Below are positions 25,330-33,030 of a DNA stretch of 64,000 bases, in pieces; position 1 is the stretch's first letter; each line of letters begins with the position of its first letter. The stretch comes from an uncultured Lachnospiraceae bacterium (GTDB lineage: Bacteria; Bacillota; Clostridia; Lachnospirales; Lachnospiraceae). The notes under the pieces were generated by a model. It did not search any database, was not told where the DNA came from, and worked only from the letters and a program-made list of their open reading frames with translations. Both the position numbers and the translations under genes were made by a program. The stretch spans positions 1 through 64,000 of the forward strand of contig CANQHZ010000001.1 of the NCBI GenBank assembly GCA_947623805.1, given 5' to 3'.

Positions 25330-25833
25330 CTATTTCCATTCCAACCTATGCAGTTCCCCCTCCAGCCTCATCCCCGAAAAATTCTGCTGCCGCAGCGCCT
25401 CATATAGCACTATACTTACGCTGTTTGAAAGATTTAGACTGCGTATTTTGTCAAGCATTGGTATGCGTATGCACCCGCTCTGATTTTCCACAAGTATTTC
25501 TTCGGGTATGCCCGCGCTTTCCTTACCAAACATAATGAAGTCATTTGCGCCATAATGCACATCCGTATATACCTGCCTTGCCTTTGTAGTGGCAAGCCAA
25601 AGCTTTACGTCTTTGCCTGCCGTAAGATTTTTCTCGGCAAATTCTTCAAAATTCATATACCTGCGCACGTCCAAATGTTCCCAATAATCCATTCCCGCGC
25701 GCCTAAGTTCCTTGCCCGTAAGTCGAAATCCCAGCGGCTCAATTAAGTGAAGCGTAGTATTTGTCGCGACGCAGGTTCTGCCTATATTCCCCGTATTCGC
25801 AGGAATTTCGGGCTGATAAAGCACTATGTTCAT
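25330..25833 (-). CDS. trmL: tRNA (cytidine/uridine-34-2'-O)-methyltransferase TrmL
   Basis: This 167-residue SPOUT methyltransferase shows the family patterns: IVLYQPEIPANTGNIGRTC at the start, FGKESAGIPEEIL, IPMLDKIRSLNLSNSVSIVLYE forming the knotted AdoMet site. It methylates the wobble base of tRNA-Leu. The ATG at 25833 is chosen because GGAGATTG is just upstream and family members begin MNIVLY; a longer frame to 25899 has no support. Its leader and promoter are the right part of direct repeat A. Confidence 0.93.
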   Translation of the reverse strand: MNIVLYQPEIPANTGNIGRTCVATNTTLHLIEPLGFRLTGKELRRAGMDYWEHLDVRRYMNFEEFAEKNLTAGKDVKLWLATTKARQVYTDVHYGANDFIMFGKESAGIPEEILVENQSGCIRIPMLDKIRSLNLSNSVSIVLYEALRQQNFSGMRLEGELHRLEWK

Positions 25834-25836
25834 AAT

Positions 25837-25949
25837 CAATCTCCATTCTGTTAGTTCTGTATGTATATATTTCCAGACAGCACTGTAAAGCGCCGCCATT
25901 ATAATTTCCTGATGCCATTATTATACAGAAAAGCGATTATATTTACAAT
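25837..25949. repeat. Direct repeat A (left boundary of the acylation module, trmL leader)
   Basis: This 113-base segment aligns without gaps to 32799-32911 with roughly 15 differences. It covers the trmL ribosome binding site, leader and promoter, ending two bases before the trmL start region. Both copies are in the same orientation and enclose the XRE gene and the five-gene acylation operon. Confidence 0.9.
25920..25948 (-). promoter_or_regulatory. trmL promoter within repeat A
   Basis: Minus strand TTGTAA, 17 bases, TATAAT, a near-consensus housekeeping promoter about 87 bases before the trmL start. The same boxes and spacing are kept in repeat B. Confidence 0.75.
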
Positions 25950-25995
25950 TCCGATGCCGCGCTTTTATAAACGATTATAAAGTCTGCGATAAAGC

Positions 25996-26220
25996 TTATT
26001 TTTTAGGATATTCATTGATGATATTGCTCGCGCCTGTGATATAGTCCATCGACACATTATAGAATTGTGCCAAGATTAAAAGGCTGTCCACTGGAATCCT
26101 AGTCTTGCCACTTTCATAATCGGCATATGTCCGCTGACCGACGTGCAGCAAATCGGCTACTTTCTGCTGTGTCAAAAAGCGATTTTCGCGAATTTCCCTT
26201 ATACGTTCATTATATCTCAT
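25996..26220 (-). CDS. Small XRE-family repressor-like regulator
   Basis: The 74-residue protein is almost entirely a Cro/CI helix-turn-helix: IREIRENRFLTQQKVADLLH then VGQRTYADYESGKTRIPVDS and LAQFYNVSMDYITG. The ATG at 26220 with an AGGTG site gives the usual compact start; the longer frame to 26271 runs into the promoter. It is divergent from the acylation operon, and a perfect inverted repeat lies in that operon's promoter, so it likely represses the operon. It lies inside the direct-repeat-bounded segment. Confidence 0.88.
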   Translation of the reverse strand: MRYNERIREIRENRFLTQQKVADLLHVGQRTYADYESGKTRIPVDSLLILAQFYNVSMDYITGASNIINEYPKK

Positions 26221-26264
26221 GCGATAACACCTCGCAAATAGTATAAAGAAAAACAAATATTCTA

Positions 26265-26293
26265 TTGACAAATAGAGTTATAAACTCTAAAAT
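26265..26293 (+). promoter_or_regulatory. Promoter of the acylation operon with overlapping operator
   Basis: TTGACA (26265-26270), 17 bases, TAAAAT (26288-26293). The spacer and start of the -10 box contain the perfect inverted repeat TAGAGTT-ATA-AACTCTA (26273-26289). A protein bound there would block polymerase; the neighbouring XRE protein is the obvious candidate. Confidence 0.8.
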
Positions 26294-26319
26294 AGGTTTT
26301 GACTAAAAAAGGGAGGGTT

Positions 26320-28455
26320 ATGTCATTGAAAATAAACTTAGTTAAAAACCTCTTAAATAAAATAAAAATGAAAATAAAAACTGCTCCTGTTAAAAAAGCC
26401 TGTTTCTTTGTCGGCATCCTGCTCTTTCTTTTAATAAAAATTAACTCTCTGCTGCAGCCTGTTTGGCTGGGATGGAATAATTACAGCACCATTCAGGGCT
26501 TTTATGATGAGCCGAAAAATACAATAGAAACAATTTTTCTTGGTTCAAGCAGGACAATCACAGCGTTTAATCCAATGGAGCTGTACGATAAGTACGGGAT
26601 TTGCGCCTATAATATGGGGACAGAATCACAGCCAATTATGGCATCATATTATCAAATGTTAGAAGCATACAGGCTTCACCCCCAAACCTTAAAAACCGTT
26701 GTCCTGGAATGCACGCACCTGATATCTGGAAACGAATCGCTTGCCATGTACCAAAAGGCAATCGATGCAATGCATTTTCCAACAAAGTATAGGGCGGTCA
26801 ATGATTATCCAATTGACAATATTCAAAAAAAATATTATTATATCCCGTTTTTTGAATACCACAGCAGATGGTCATCCATGACACGAGCAGATTTTGAAAA
26901 AGATAATTACAATGCAAATGACTGGAGCAGGGGCTATCTATTTGTATACAAAAGTTTTTTAGATTCAAAGGGCTACAAGGATATTGCTGTCCCATCTTTT
27001 GATTTGGATGAAACCGCAGCGCCATCCAAATATAACTCAGACGCTTTAAATTATTTTGAGCAAATGACCAGCTTTTGCAGTGAAAAAGGGCTAAAGCTTA
27101 TATTAGTGTCAACGACAAATAACTGGACATCCGCAAAGCATAATGCTATTGCCGCATTAGCAGCACAAAATAATCTTGATTATATCGACTTTAATTTTGG
27201 TACGATACCAGAAGAAATAAACTATAATCTCGCCACGGATATGTACGAAGATAATCACTCGGGTTACTACGGCGCATACAAGATGACTGATTGGATTGGA
27301 AATTATCTTGTTCAGAAATGTGATGCAACAGATATCAGAGGCAGCAGCCGTTTTTCGCATATGGAAAAACAGCTCGAAGCTTACGAAAATAATATCACAG
27401 ATATCGTGAAACTAAAGGAAGCGGAAAATATCTGCTATTATCTGGAATTGGCAACGAAAAAGAGTGACTGCACTATTATGATAACGGTAAAAGACAGCGC
27501 AGTATCCGGATTGTATGATTATTATAAAATGCGCCTTTTCGCAATAGGTCTTACAGGATTTATAGATTTAGAATATCGTGAACCTTATATTGCTGTAATT
27601 GAAAATGGACGCGTAATCTATGAACAGCCAGAATGCGGGAGTGAAAAAGCGACCAAAAAATTAACATACAGCGGCATACTTGCAAATGGTACTAAATATG
27701 TTTTGGAAAGCGGCGGGGCAGATTCTGGAAATATTGCTTCCTGCAAAATAGCCGGCACTGAATTTTCGCCAAATACACGCGGAATAAACATTGTCGTATA
27801 TGACAATAATGCAGGTGAAAACCATTCTGGCAATGTAATAGACACAGCAGCATTTGATACGCATTTGTCACCCTTCAGAGAAGCTGGATATAAAAATGAC
27901 CAGCTCGCTCTCGCTGAGGCAGAAGGAATTGACTATGCGGATTTATCCTCAGGACTAAAAAAACTCTACCTGTATAATTATCGCCGTGAAAGGATTCTTA
28001 AATCTCAGCAGACCGCAAATTTAAAATCCGAAGGCAGACTTTTAGATTTTCTTAAAACATATTGGAATGATGACAACAGCCTGATTTTTCTCTCCGTTAA
28101 AGGGGCGGCGTCTGGCGCTCTTGATGACGCGGCGAGAAAATCATTTGCTGATATTAAGCTTGATAAACTCTCAAAAATAGGGGCTGGCGATTCATATGCC
28201 GCAGTCATCAGTGAGGGAAATGTAGTATGCGAGCAAAAAACTTCAGGACAAAATCCCGCCGCCATAAATTTTTATGGCTCTTTGCTTATAAGCAAGGGAG
28301 CTGAAGCGGGTAATACATCATCAATTTTAATCAGTAATGCAGAACAGTCCCCAAATAAGGACGGCATTAATGTGGTTGTTTATGATACAAGATTAAATAT
28401 TGTAATAGATAAAGGCAGTTTTAATACGGAAATAAATCCTGTACAAATGCCATAA
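26320..28455 (+). CDS. Membrane SGNH (DltD-like) protein with two FAM3/ILEI-like domains
   Basis: The protein of 711 residues has an N-terminal transmembrane helix (about 27-43), then an extracellular SGNH-like domain: IFLGSSRTITAFNP near 73-86 and EDNHSGYYGAYKM near 310-322, the Ser and His blocks seen in DltD-type partners of MBOAT proteins. The C-terminal half (about 370-705) contains two units each with a KDSAVSGL- or KGAASGALDDAAR-type segment, a YIAVIENG or YAAVISEG strand, then GNxxSxxI and RGINIVVYD or DGINVVVYD, ending VID...FDT or FNT, the pattern of the ILEI/FAM3 domain. The ATG at 26320 has GGGAGGG upstream; a TTG six bases on is possible. First gene of the operon. Confidence 0.75.
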   Translation: MSLKINLVKNLLNKIKMKIKTAPVKKACFFVGILLFLLIKINSLLQPVWLGWNNYSTIQGFYDEPKNTIETIFLGSSRTITAFNPMELYDKYGICAYNMGTESQPIMASYYQMLEAYRLHPQTLKTVVLECTHLISGNESLAMYQKAIDAMHFPTKYRAVNDYPIDNIQKKYYYIPFFEYHSRWSSMTRADFEKDNYNANDWSRGYLFVYKSFLDSKGYKDIAVPSFDLDETAAPSKYNSDALNYFEQMTSFCSEKGLKLILVSTTNNWTSAKHNAIAALAAQNNLDYIDFNFGTIPEEINYNLATDMYEDNHSGYYGAYKMTDWIGNYLVQKCDATDIRGSSRFSHMEKQLEAYENNITDIVKLKEAENICYYLELATKKSDCTIMITVKDSAVSGLYDYYKMRLFAIGLTGFIDLEYREPYIAVIENGRVIYEQPECGSEKATKKLTYSGILANGTKYVLESGGADSGNIASCKIAGTEFSPNTRGINIVVYDNNAGENHSGNVIDTAAFDTHLSPFREAGYKNDQLALAEAEGIDYADLSSGLKKLYLYNYRRERILKSQQTANLKSEGRLLDFLKTYWNDDNSLIFLSVKGAASGALDDAARKSFADIKLDKLSKIGAGDSYAAVISEGNVVCEQKTSGQNPAAINFYGSLLISKGAEAGNTSSILISNAEQSPNKDGINVVVYDTRLNIVIDKGSFNTEINPVQMP

Positions 28456-28476
28456 AAAATCGAAGGGAGAAAACAT

Positions 28477-30009
28477 ATGAACCATAGCGTAATCAACTGG
28501 CTGGAAATAACTGCAAACCGCTTTCCTGATAAGTTAGCGTTTTCGGACGCAAGCAAGTGCTATACATGGCATGAGATAAGGAAATCTGCCTTGTTTATAG
28601 CATACCATATCCAATCAGCCATTTCTGACAGTAAGCAGGCAGTTGCCGTATATATGGAAAAGTCTTCGGATATGCTGGCGGTTTATCTTGGCATTGCATA
28701 CAGCGGTAATTTTTACAGCCCAATAGCAGTCGATATGCCGTCTGCCCGTGTCGATAAAATACTGCAGACTTTACAGCCTGCCCTTTTTATTACGGCTAAA
28801 CGGCTTCAAGCCGATATTGGCTGCGGAAAAAAGGTTGAATATACTGGAAAGCTGCTGCGCTTTGAAGAAATTGCTGAAGGCTTAGAAGACGAAGGTGAAA
28901 AATGTGTGCTTCGCAGAGCAGAAAGCATAATAGATTCTGACTTACTTTATGTCCTTTTTACATCAGGCTCTACAGGCGTGCCTAAAGGCGTAGCAATTAG
29001 CCACAGAAGCGTTGTTGACTATATTGACTGGGTCACGGAGGAATTTGGCATTACGGCAAATGATTCATTTGGAAACCAAGCGCCATTTTATTTTGATAAC
29101 TCAATTTTGGATATATATTCGTCTGTCAAAACAGGGGCATCATTATACATAATACCATCCGATTTGTTCGCGCAGCCAGTAAAGCTATTAGAATATTTAA
29201 AGGAAAATGCCATCAGTACGATATTTTGGGTTCCATCGGCACTCCTTATGGTGTCCAGCCTAAAAGCCTTCAGAAATGTAGATGTATCTGAAACGCTAAA
29301 ACGCGTACTGTTCTGTGGTGAGGTTATGCCAAATAAGCAGCTGAACATATGGCGCAAATATCTCCCCGATGCGCTTTACGCAAACCTATACGGTCCTACA
29401 GAGATAACAGACGCATGTACTTTTTATATCGTTGACCGACCCTTTAATGATAACGAACCGCTTCCGATTGGGCATCCAATGCGAAATACAGATATTATAG
29501 TGCTGGACGAGAATAACAGACAGGTGCTTGAACCCGATGTGCCTGGAGAGCTATGCGTACGCGGCACGTCACTATCAGCAGGATATTATAATAATCCCGA
29601 AAAGACCTCTGCCGCTTTCGTACAAAATCCGCTGCAGACGGCATATGAGGAAAAAATATACCGCACTGGCGACATTGTAAAATACAATGATCGGCACGAG
29701 CTTATTTATCTTTCCAGAAAAGATTTTCAGATAAAGCACTTAGGGCATCGGATTGAACTTGGTGAGATTGAGACAGCCGCTTCTTCCCTTGAGGGCATAT
29801 CTCTTTGCTGCTGCCTGTATGATGAAAAGCACAGCCAAATAGTATTGTTTATTGACAGCAACTTCACCAAAGACAAAGTCATCACTAAACTAAAACAAAT
29901 GCTGCCCGGCTATATGCTTCCTGGAAAAGTAATATTCGAAGCCTCAATGCCGCTCAACGCAAACGGAAAAATAGACCGCGTAAAATTGCGTGAAAAGTAC
30001 CTGAACTAA
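28477..30009 (+). CDS. DltA-like amino-acid adenylation enzyme
   Basis: The 510-residue protein is a stand-alone adenylation domain with core motifs FTSGSTGVPKG (161-171), FYFDNSILDIY with Asp207 at the amino-group-binding position, LFCGEVMPNK, NLYGPTE (303-309), YRTGD (395-399), GHRIELGEIE (423-432) and NANGKID near the end. Asp207 points to an alpha-amino acid; the Cys of FCGE is shared with D-alanine-activating DltA as I recall that family. It should load the carrier protein encoded two genes downstream. The exact amino acid is not proven. GGGAG site; 21 bases after the previous stop. Confidence 0.88.
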   Translation: MNHSVINWLEITANRFPDKLAFSDASKCYTWHEIRKSALFIAYHIQSAISDSKQAVAVYMEKSSDMLAVYLGIAYSGNFYSPIAVDMPSARVDKILQTLQPALFITAKRLQADIGCGKKVEYTGKLLRFEEIAEGLEDEGEKCVLRRAESIIDSDLLYVLFTSGSTGVPKGVAISHRSVVDYIDWVTEEFGITANDSFGNQAPFYFDNSILDIYSSVKTGASLYIIPSDLFAQPVKLLEYLKENAISTIFWVPSALLMVSSLKAFRNVDVSETLKRVLFCGEVMPNKQLNIWRKYLPDALYANLYGPTEITDACTFYIVDRPFNDNEPLPIGHPMRNTDIIVLDENNRQVLEPDVPGELCVRGTSLSAGYYNNPEKTSAAFVQNPLQTAYEEKIYRTGDIVKYNDRHELIYLSRKDFQIKHLGHRIELGEIETAASSLEGISLCCCLYDEKHSQIVLFIDSNFTKDKVITKLKQMLPGYMLPGKVIFEASMPLNANGKIDRVKLREKYLN

Positions 30010-30031
30010 ACATAGGAAAGGAGGACATTAA

Positions 30032-30925
30032 TTGAATACACGGTTTAATCAAATTGTAGTTATAGGATGCGGAAAGGCTGCCAAGGAAATTTTAAACATT
30101 GCCAATGATTTTAAAGGAAAATATAATTATGAACTTATTTTCATTGAACATGAAATAGCGGCTCTGTCAAATATGCAAAATATCTGCAGGACAAAAGAAA
30201 TTCAATATGAACAGCTTACAGACAGAAGCATTTTAAGCCAACGCCTTCTGGCAATGCATACTCCAACCCTTATTATCAGCGCAGGAAATTATTATATATT
30301 TCCAAAATCAGTTATAGAGCAGCAAAATATAGAAATAATTAATTTCCATAATGCCCTGCTTCCAAAAATACCCGGCAGGAACGCAACTACTTGGGCGTTG
30401 TATCTAAATGAAAAGGTTAGCGGAGCCACATGGCACTATGTCGTGCCAAACATAGATGCCGGCGCTATTATCGCTCAAAAGGAAGTAGCCATCACTGAGG
30501 ATATGAGAGCGTGGGAGCTTTCTAAAAAAATCACTGATGCCGCTATTGAGTTATTTTCCAGTTTTTTCATGCAATTATTGCAAAAACATATTACTGGAAC
30601 TGTACAGCATGCCGACAAAACCAGAAAAATATATTACTCTCACGAAATTCCAGAAAACGGAATATGCTCAATTAATATGCCGCCTGAAAATATATACCGT
30701 CTGCTGCGCTCTATGGATTATGGAAAAAATAATGTCTTTCCGCCAGCAAGAATTATATTATCAGACGGTTCTGCCGCCACAATAAAAAATTATTTTAAAG
30801 CGCCAAAAGAACACTGTTTAGATACCCGCTGCATAATGGATGACAATAATCAGTTTCTTTATATCGCTTTGTCTGACAAATATGAATTAAGGATTACATT
30901 AAAAAACGACAAGGTTCACAATTAA
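30032..30925 (+). CDS. Formyltransferase-fold protein within the acylation operon
   Basis: The 297-residue protein has a formyltransferase domain: IVVIGCGKAAKEI (Rossmann start), NFHNALLPKIPGRN with Asn104 and His106, and VPNIDAGAIIAQ with Asp142, matching the Asn-His-Asp triad of Fmt, ArnA and sugar N-formyltransferases. A C-terminal region of about 100 residues resembles the Fmt_C barrel. It begins with TTG, supported by AAAGGAGG seven bases upstream. D-alanylation operons normally lack such a gene. Likely donor is N10-formyl-tetrahydrofolate; the acceptor could be the carrier-bound aminoacyl group or a sugar. Function inferred. Confidence 0.82.
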   Translation: MNTRFNQIVVIGCGKAAKEILNIANDFKGKYNYELIFIEHEIAALSNMQNICRTKEIQYEQLTDRSILSQRLLAMHTPTLIISAGNYYIFPKSVIEQQNIEIINFHNALLPKIPGRNATTWALYLNEKVSGATWHYVVPNIDAGAIIAQKEVAITEDMRAWELSKKITDAAIELFSSFFMQLLQKHITGTVQHADKTRKIYYSHEIPENGICSINMPPENIYRLLRSMDYGKNNVFPPARIILSDGSAATIKNYFKAPKEHCLDTRCIMDDNNQFLYIALSDKYELRITLKNDKVHN

Positions 30926-30955
30926 TCAAATAATAATCAAAGGAGAACTAAAATT

Positions 30956-31186
30956 ATGGAAGAAAAAATTATCAAAATGCTTCAGGAAATAAACGAAGAT
31001 ATCATTGATTACCAAGGCGAAAATATGCTGGCTGATGACTTGATTGATTCATTTGGCATCATTCAGATCATCGCTAATCTTGAAGATGCGTTTGACATTG
31101 AGATTGATGCTGCGGATGTGACCACAGAGAATTTCGGCAACAAAAATAAAATTTTCGGCTTTATAAAATCTTTAATCACCGAATAA
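30956..31186 (+). CDS. Carrier protein (DltC-like)
   Basis: The 76-residue acidic, helical protein has LIDSFGIIQIIANLEDAF, in which Ser32 of DSFG is the phosphopantetheine attachment site, followed by FDIEIDAADVTTENF, the usual helix III region. Size and motif match DltC and other small carrier proteins. It should accept the amino acid activated by the adenylation enzyme and pass it to the membrane step. AAAGGAGAAC precedes the ATG, and the MBOAT gene follows by 18 bases. Confidence 0.92.
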   Translation: MEEKIIKMLQEINEDIIDYQGENMLADDLIDSFGIIQIIANLEDAFDIEIDAADVTTENFGNKNKIFGFIKSLITE

Positions 31187-31204
31187 CCGCGGGAGAACAT
31201 ACAA

Positions 31205-32776
31205 ATGAATTATATTTCCTTGTCATTTGCAATTTTTTTAATATCCTTGCTGACTGTCTATGCCCTAACGCCAAACCAGCATAAATGGAAAGTCCTTCTG
31301 CTTTTCAGCATCATATTTTATGCTATGAGCGGATTAGATAAGCTTTTATTTATTTTAGGTACTTCATTGATCGTAGATGCGGCTGCACTGCGCATGGACA
31401 AAATATGGACTGAATTTGACAACGCCTGCGGCGAGGAACAGCTTCAGGCATCCACAAAGCGTGAACTAAAAAAGAAGTACGCCAAAAGAAGCCGCCAAAT
31501 ACTTTCTATAGCATTATTTTTATGTATTGGCATTCTTTTTTGGTGCAAATACGGCGTTAAAACAGTATCATTCATCAATCGCACAGCGGGTACGTCTTTA
31601 ACCGCTAAGATTATTGTCCCTTTAGGAATTTCATACTACACATTTTCGTCCATTGGCTATTTATTAGATGTATATTGGCGCAAAGTATGTCCCAGCAGCA
31701 GTTACCCGCGTCTGCTGTTGTGCATGATTTATTTTCCACACATTGCAGAAGGACCTATATCACGATATAATCGGCTGCTTCCTCAGCTTGACACTCTTAC
31801 ATTTCCAAGCTACACACGATTTACATACGGCTTACAGCTTATGCTATGGGGCTGCTTTAAAAAAATGGTAATTGCAGACCGTCTCGCTATTTTTGTAAAT
31901 AATGTCTTTAATGATATTGAAGCCAATGAAGGACTTATTTTTCCGATTGCGCTTATATTTGGGGCATTTCAAATGTACACAGACTTTTCCGGCTGCATGG
32001 ACATAGTAACTGGAATATCCGATATTTTAGGAATACAGCTTGACAAAAATTTCCAGCATCCGTTTTTTTCCCAATCAGCAGCAGAATTTTGGCGCCGCTG
32101 GCATATTACGCTCGGTACATGGTTTAAGGATTATGTTTATATTCCGATAACCACTAGCTCTTTTATGCGCAGGCTCAGAAAACTATCCTCTAAAAAATTT
32201 GGAGATAAAGGAAGTAAATATATGCTGACGACTGTTCCAACAATGACAGTCTGGCTGCTAACAGGCATTTGGCACGGGACAGGAAAAAATTATATAGTAT
32301 GGGGATTATACTGGGGCATTTTGATTGTTAGCGGCGAATTGCTAAGCGATAAGCTTAATATTCTTTCAGAACGTCTGCACATAAATACAAACCGCATGGA
32401 ATGGCGCGTGTTTCGTACACTTCGCACATTTACACTATATGCAATAGGCGGACTAGCGCTTTTCCCAAAAAATCTTGAAGCATCACTGCTGGTTGCTAAG
32501 CGGATTTTCTCTACATTTAATATATGGATATTCTGGGATCAGTCTCTTTACAGCCACGGACTGGATCGCCGTAATTTTATCCTTGCTGTTTTGTCCATCC
32601 TGTTCTTACTGCTTGCGGACGCGGCTGCTGAAAGAGTAAACGTGCGGGAAAAAATTGCAAAAAGAAATATTGTCATCCGATGGTGCATTTATTATATTGG
32701 AATTTTAGCTGTGCTTATTTTTGGGATTTACGGACCAGGATATGACCCGCAGGCATTTGTATACCAACAGTTTTGA
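31205..32776 (+). CDS. MBOAT membrane acyltransferase (DltB-like)
   Basis: The 523-residue polytopic protein has the DltB/AlgI pattern: VPLGISYYTFSSIGYLLDVY, FPHIAEGPISRYNRL, FWRRWHITLGTWFKDYVYIP with His300, and LTGIWHGTGKNYIVWGL with His357. It presumably moves the group from the carrier protein across the membrane. Compared with the AlgI-type protein at 9269-10762 it has an extra charged loop near 66-96 and another near 320-338. Last gene of the operon; the stop is 22 bases before repeat B. CGGGAG precedes the ATG. Confidence 0.92.
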   Translation: MNYISLSFAIFLISLLTVYALTPNQHKWKVLLLFSIIFYAMSGLDKLLFILGTSLIVDAAALRMDKIWTEFDNACGEEQLQASTKRELKKKYAKRSRQILSIALFLCIGILFWCKYGVKTVSFINRTAGTSLTAKIIVPLGISYYTFSSIGYLLDVYWRKVCPSSSYPRLLLCMIYFPHIAEGPISRYNRLLPQLDTLTFPSYTRFTYGLQLMLWGCFKKMVIADRLAIFVNNVFNDIEANEGLIFPIALIFGAFQMYTDFSGCMDIVTGISDILGIQLDKNFQHPFFSQSAAEFWRRWHITLGTWFKDYVYIPITTSSFMRRLRKLSSKKFGDKGSKYMLTTVPTMTVWLLTGIWHGTGKNYIVWGLYWGILIVSGELLSDKLNILSERLHINTNRMEWRVFRTLRTFTLYAIGGLALFPKNLEASLLVAKRIFSTFNIWIFWDQSLYSHGLDRRNFILAVLSILFLLLADAAAERVNVREKIAKRNIVIRWCIYYIGILAVLIFGIYGPGYDPQAFVYQQF

Positions 32777-32798
32777 TAATGCGCATGTCCTGCCAATT

Positions 32799-32911
32799 CA
32801 ATCTCCATTCTGCTGGCTCTGTACATCTATATTCCCAGACAGCACTGTAAAGCGCCGTCATTATAATTTACCGATGCCATTATTATACAGAAAAACACTC
32901 ATATTTACAAT
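32799..32911. repeat. Direct repeat B (right boundary of the acylation module)
   Basis: Gap-free 113-base counterpart of repeat A, same orientation, 6.85 kb away. It contains a copy of the trmL promoter and leader but no trmL start codon follows; instead the left side runs into the 3' end of the MBOAT gene. Confidence 0.9.
32882..32910 (-). promoter_or_regulatory. Conserved promoter in repeat B, antisense to the MBOAT gene
   Basis: Minus strand TTGTAA, 17 bases, TATAAT, unchanged from repeat A despite differences around it. Transcription would run into the 3' end of the MBOAT gene as antisense RNA. Confidence 0.6.
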
Positions 32912-32930
32912 AACATCAGCATTAAAGCCC

Positions 32931-32959
32931 TTGTTAAATCAATTTTGTTTTTATATAAT
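32931..32959 (+). promoter_or_regulatory. Promoter of the AAA/PD-(D/E)XK gene
   Basis: TTGTTA, 17 bases, TATAAT, about 72 bases before the gene start. A GC-rich hairpin (CCGCT/AGCGG, about 32974-33006) lies in the leader. Confidence 0.65.
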
Positions 32960-33030
32960 ATAGAAAAACACCTAAACCGCTGCTGGCTAAAATACTGCTG
33001 AGCGGCTTTGGAGCATGGAGGTATCTTCCT

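Noticed and set aside
25837-25899. Short minus-strand frame in the trmL leader, also open in repeat B, as a conserved leader peptide
   Set aside because: The differences between the two copies mostly change the amino acid, and neither copy has a ribosome binding site, so there is no sign of protein selection.
25837-32911. Composite transposon or integrative element
   Set aside because: No transposase, integrase or terminal inverted repeats are present; the ends are imperfect direct repeats of a gene leader, so recombination between repeats is more likely than transposition.
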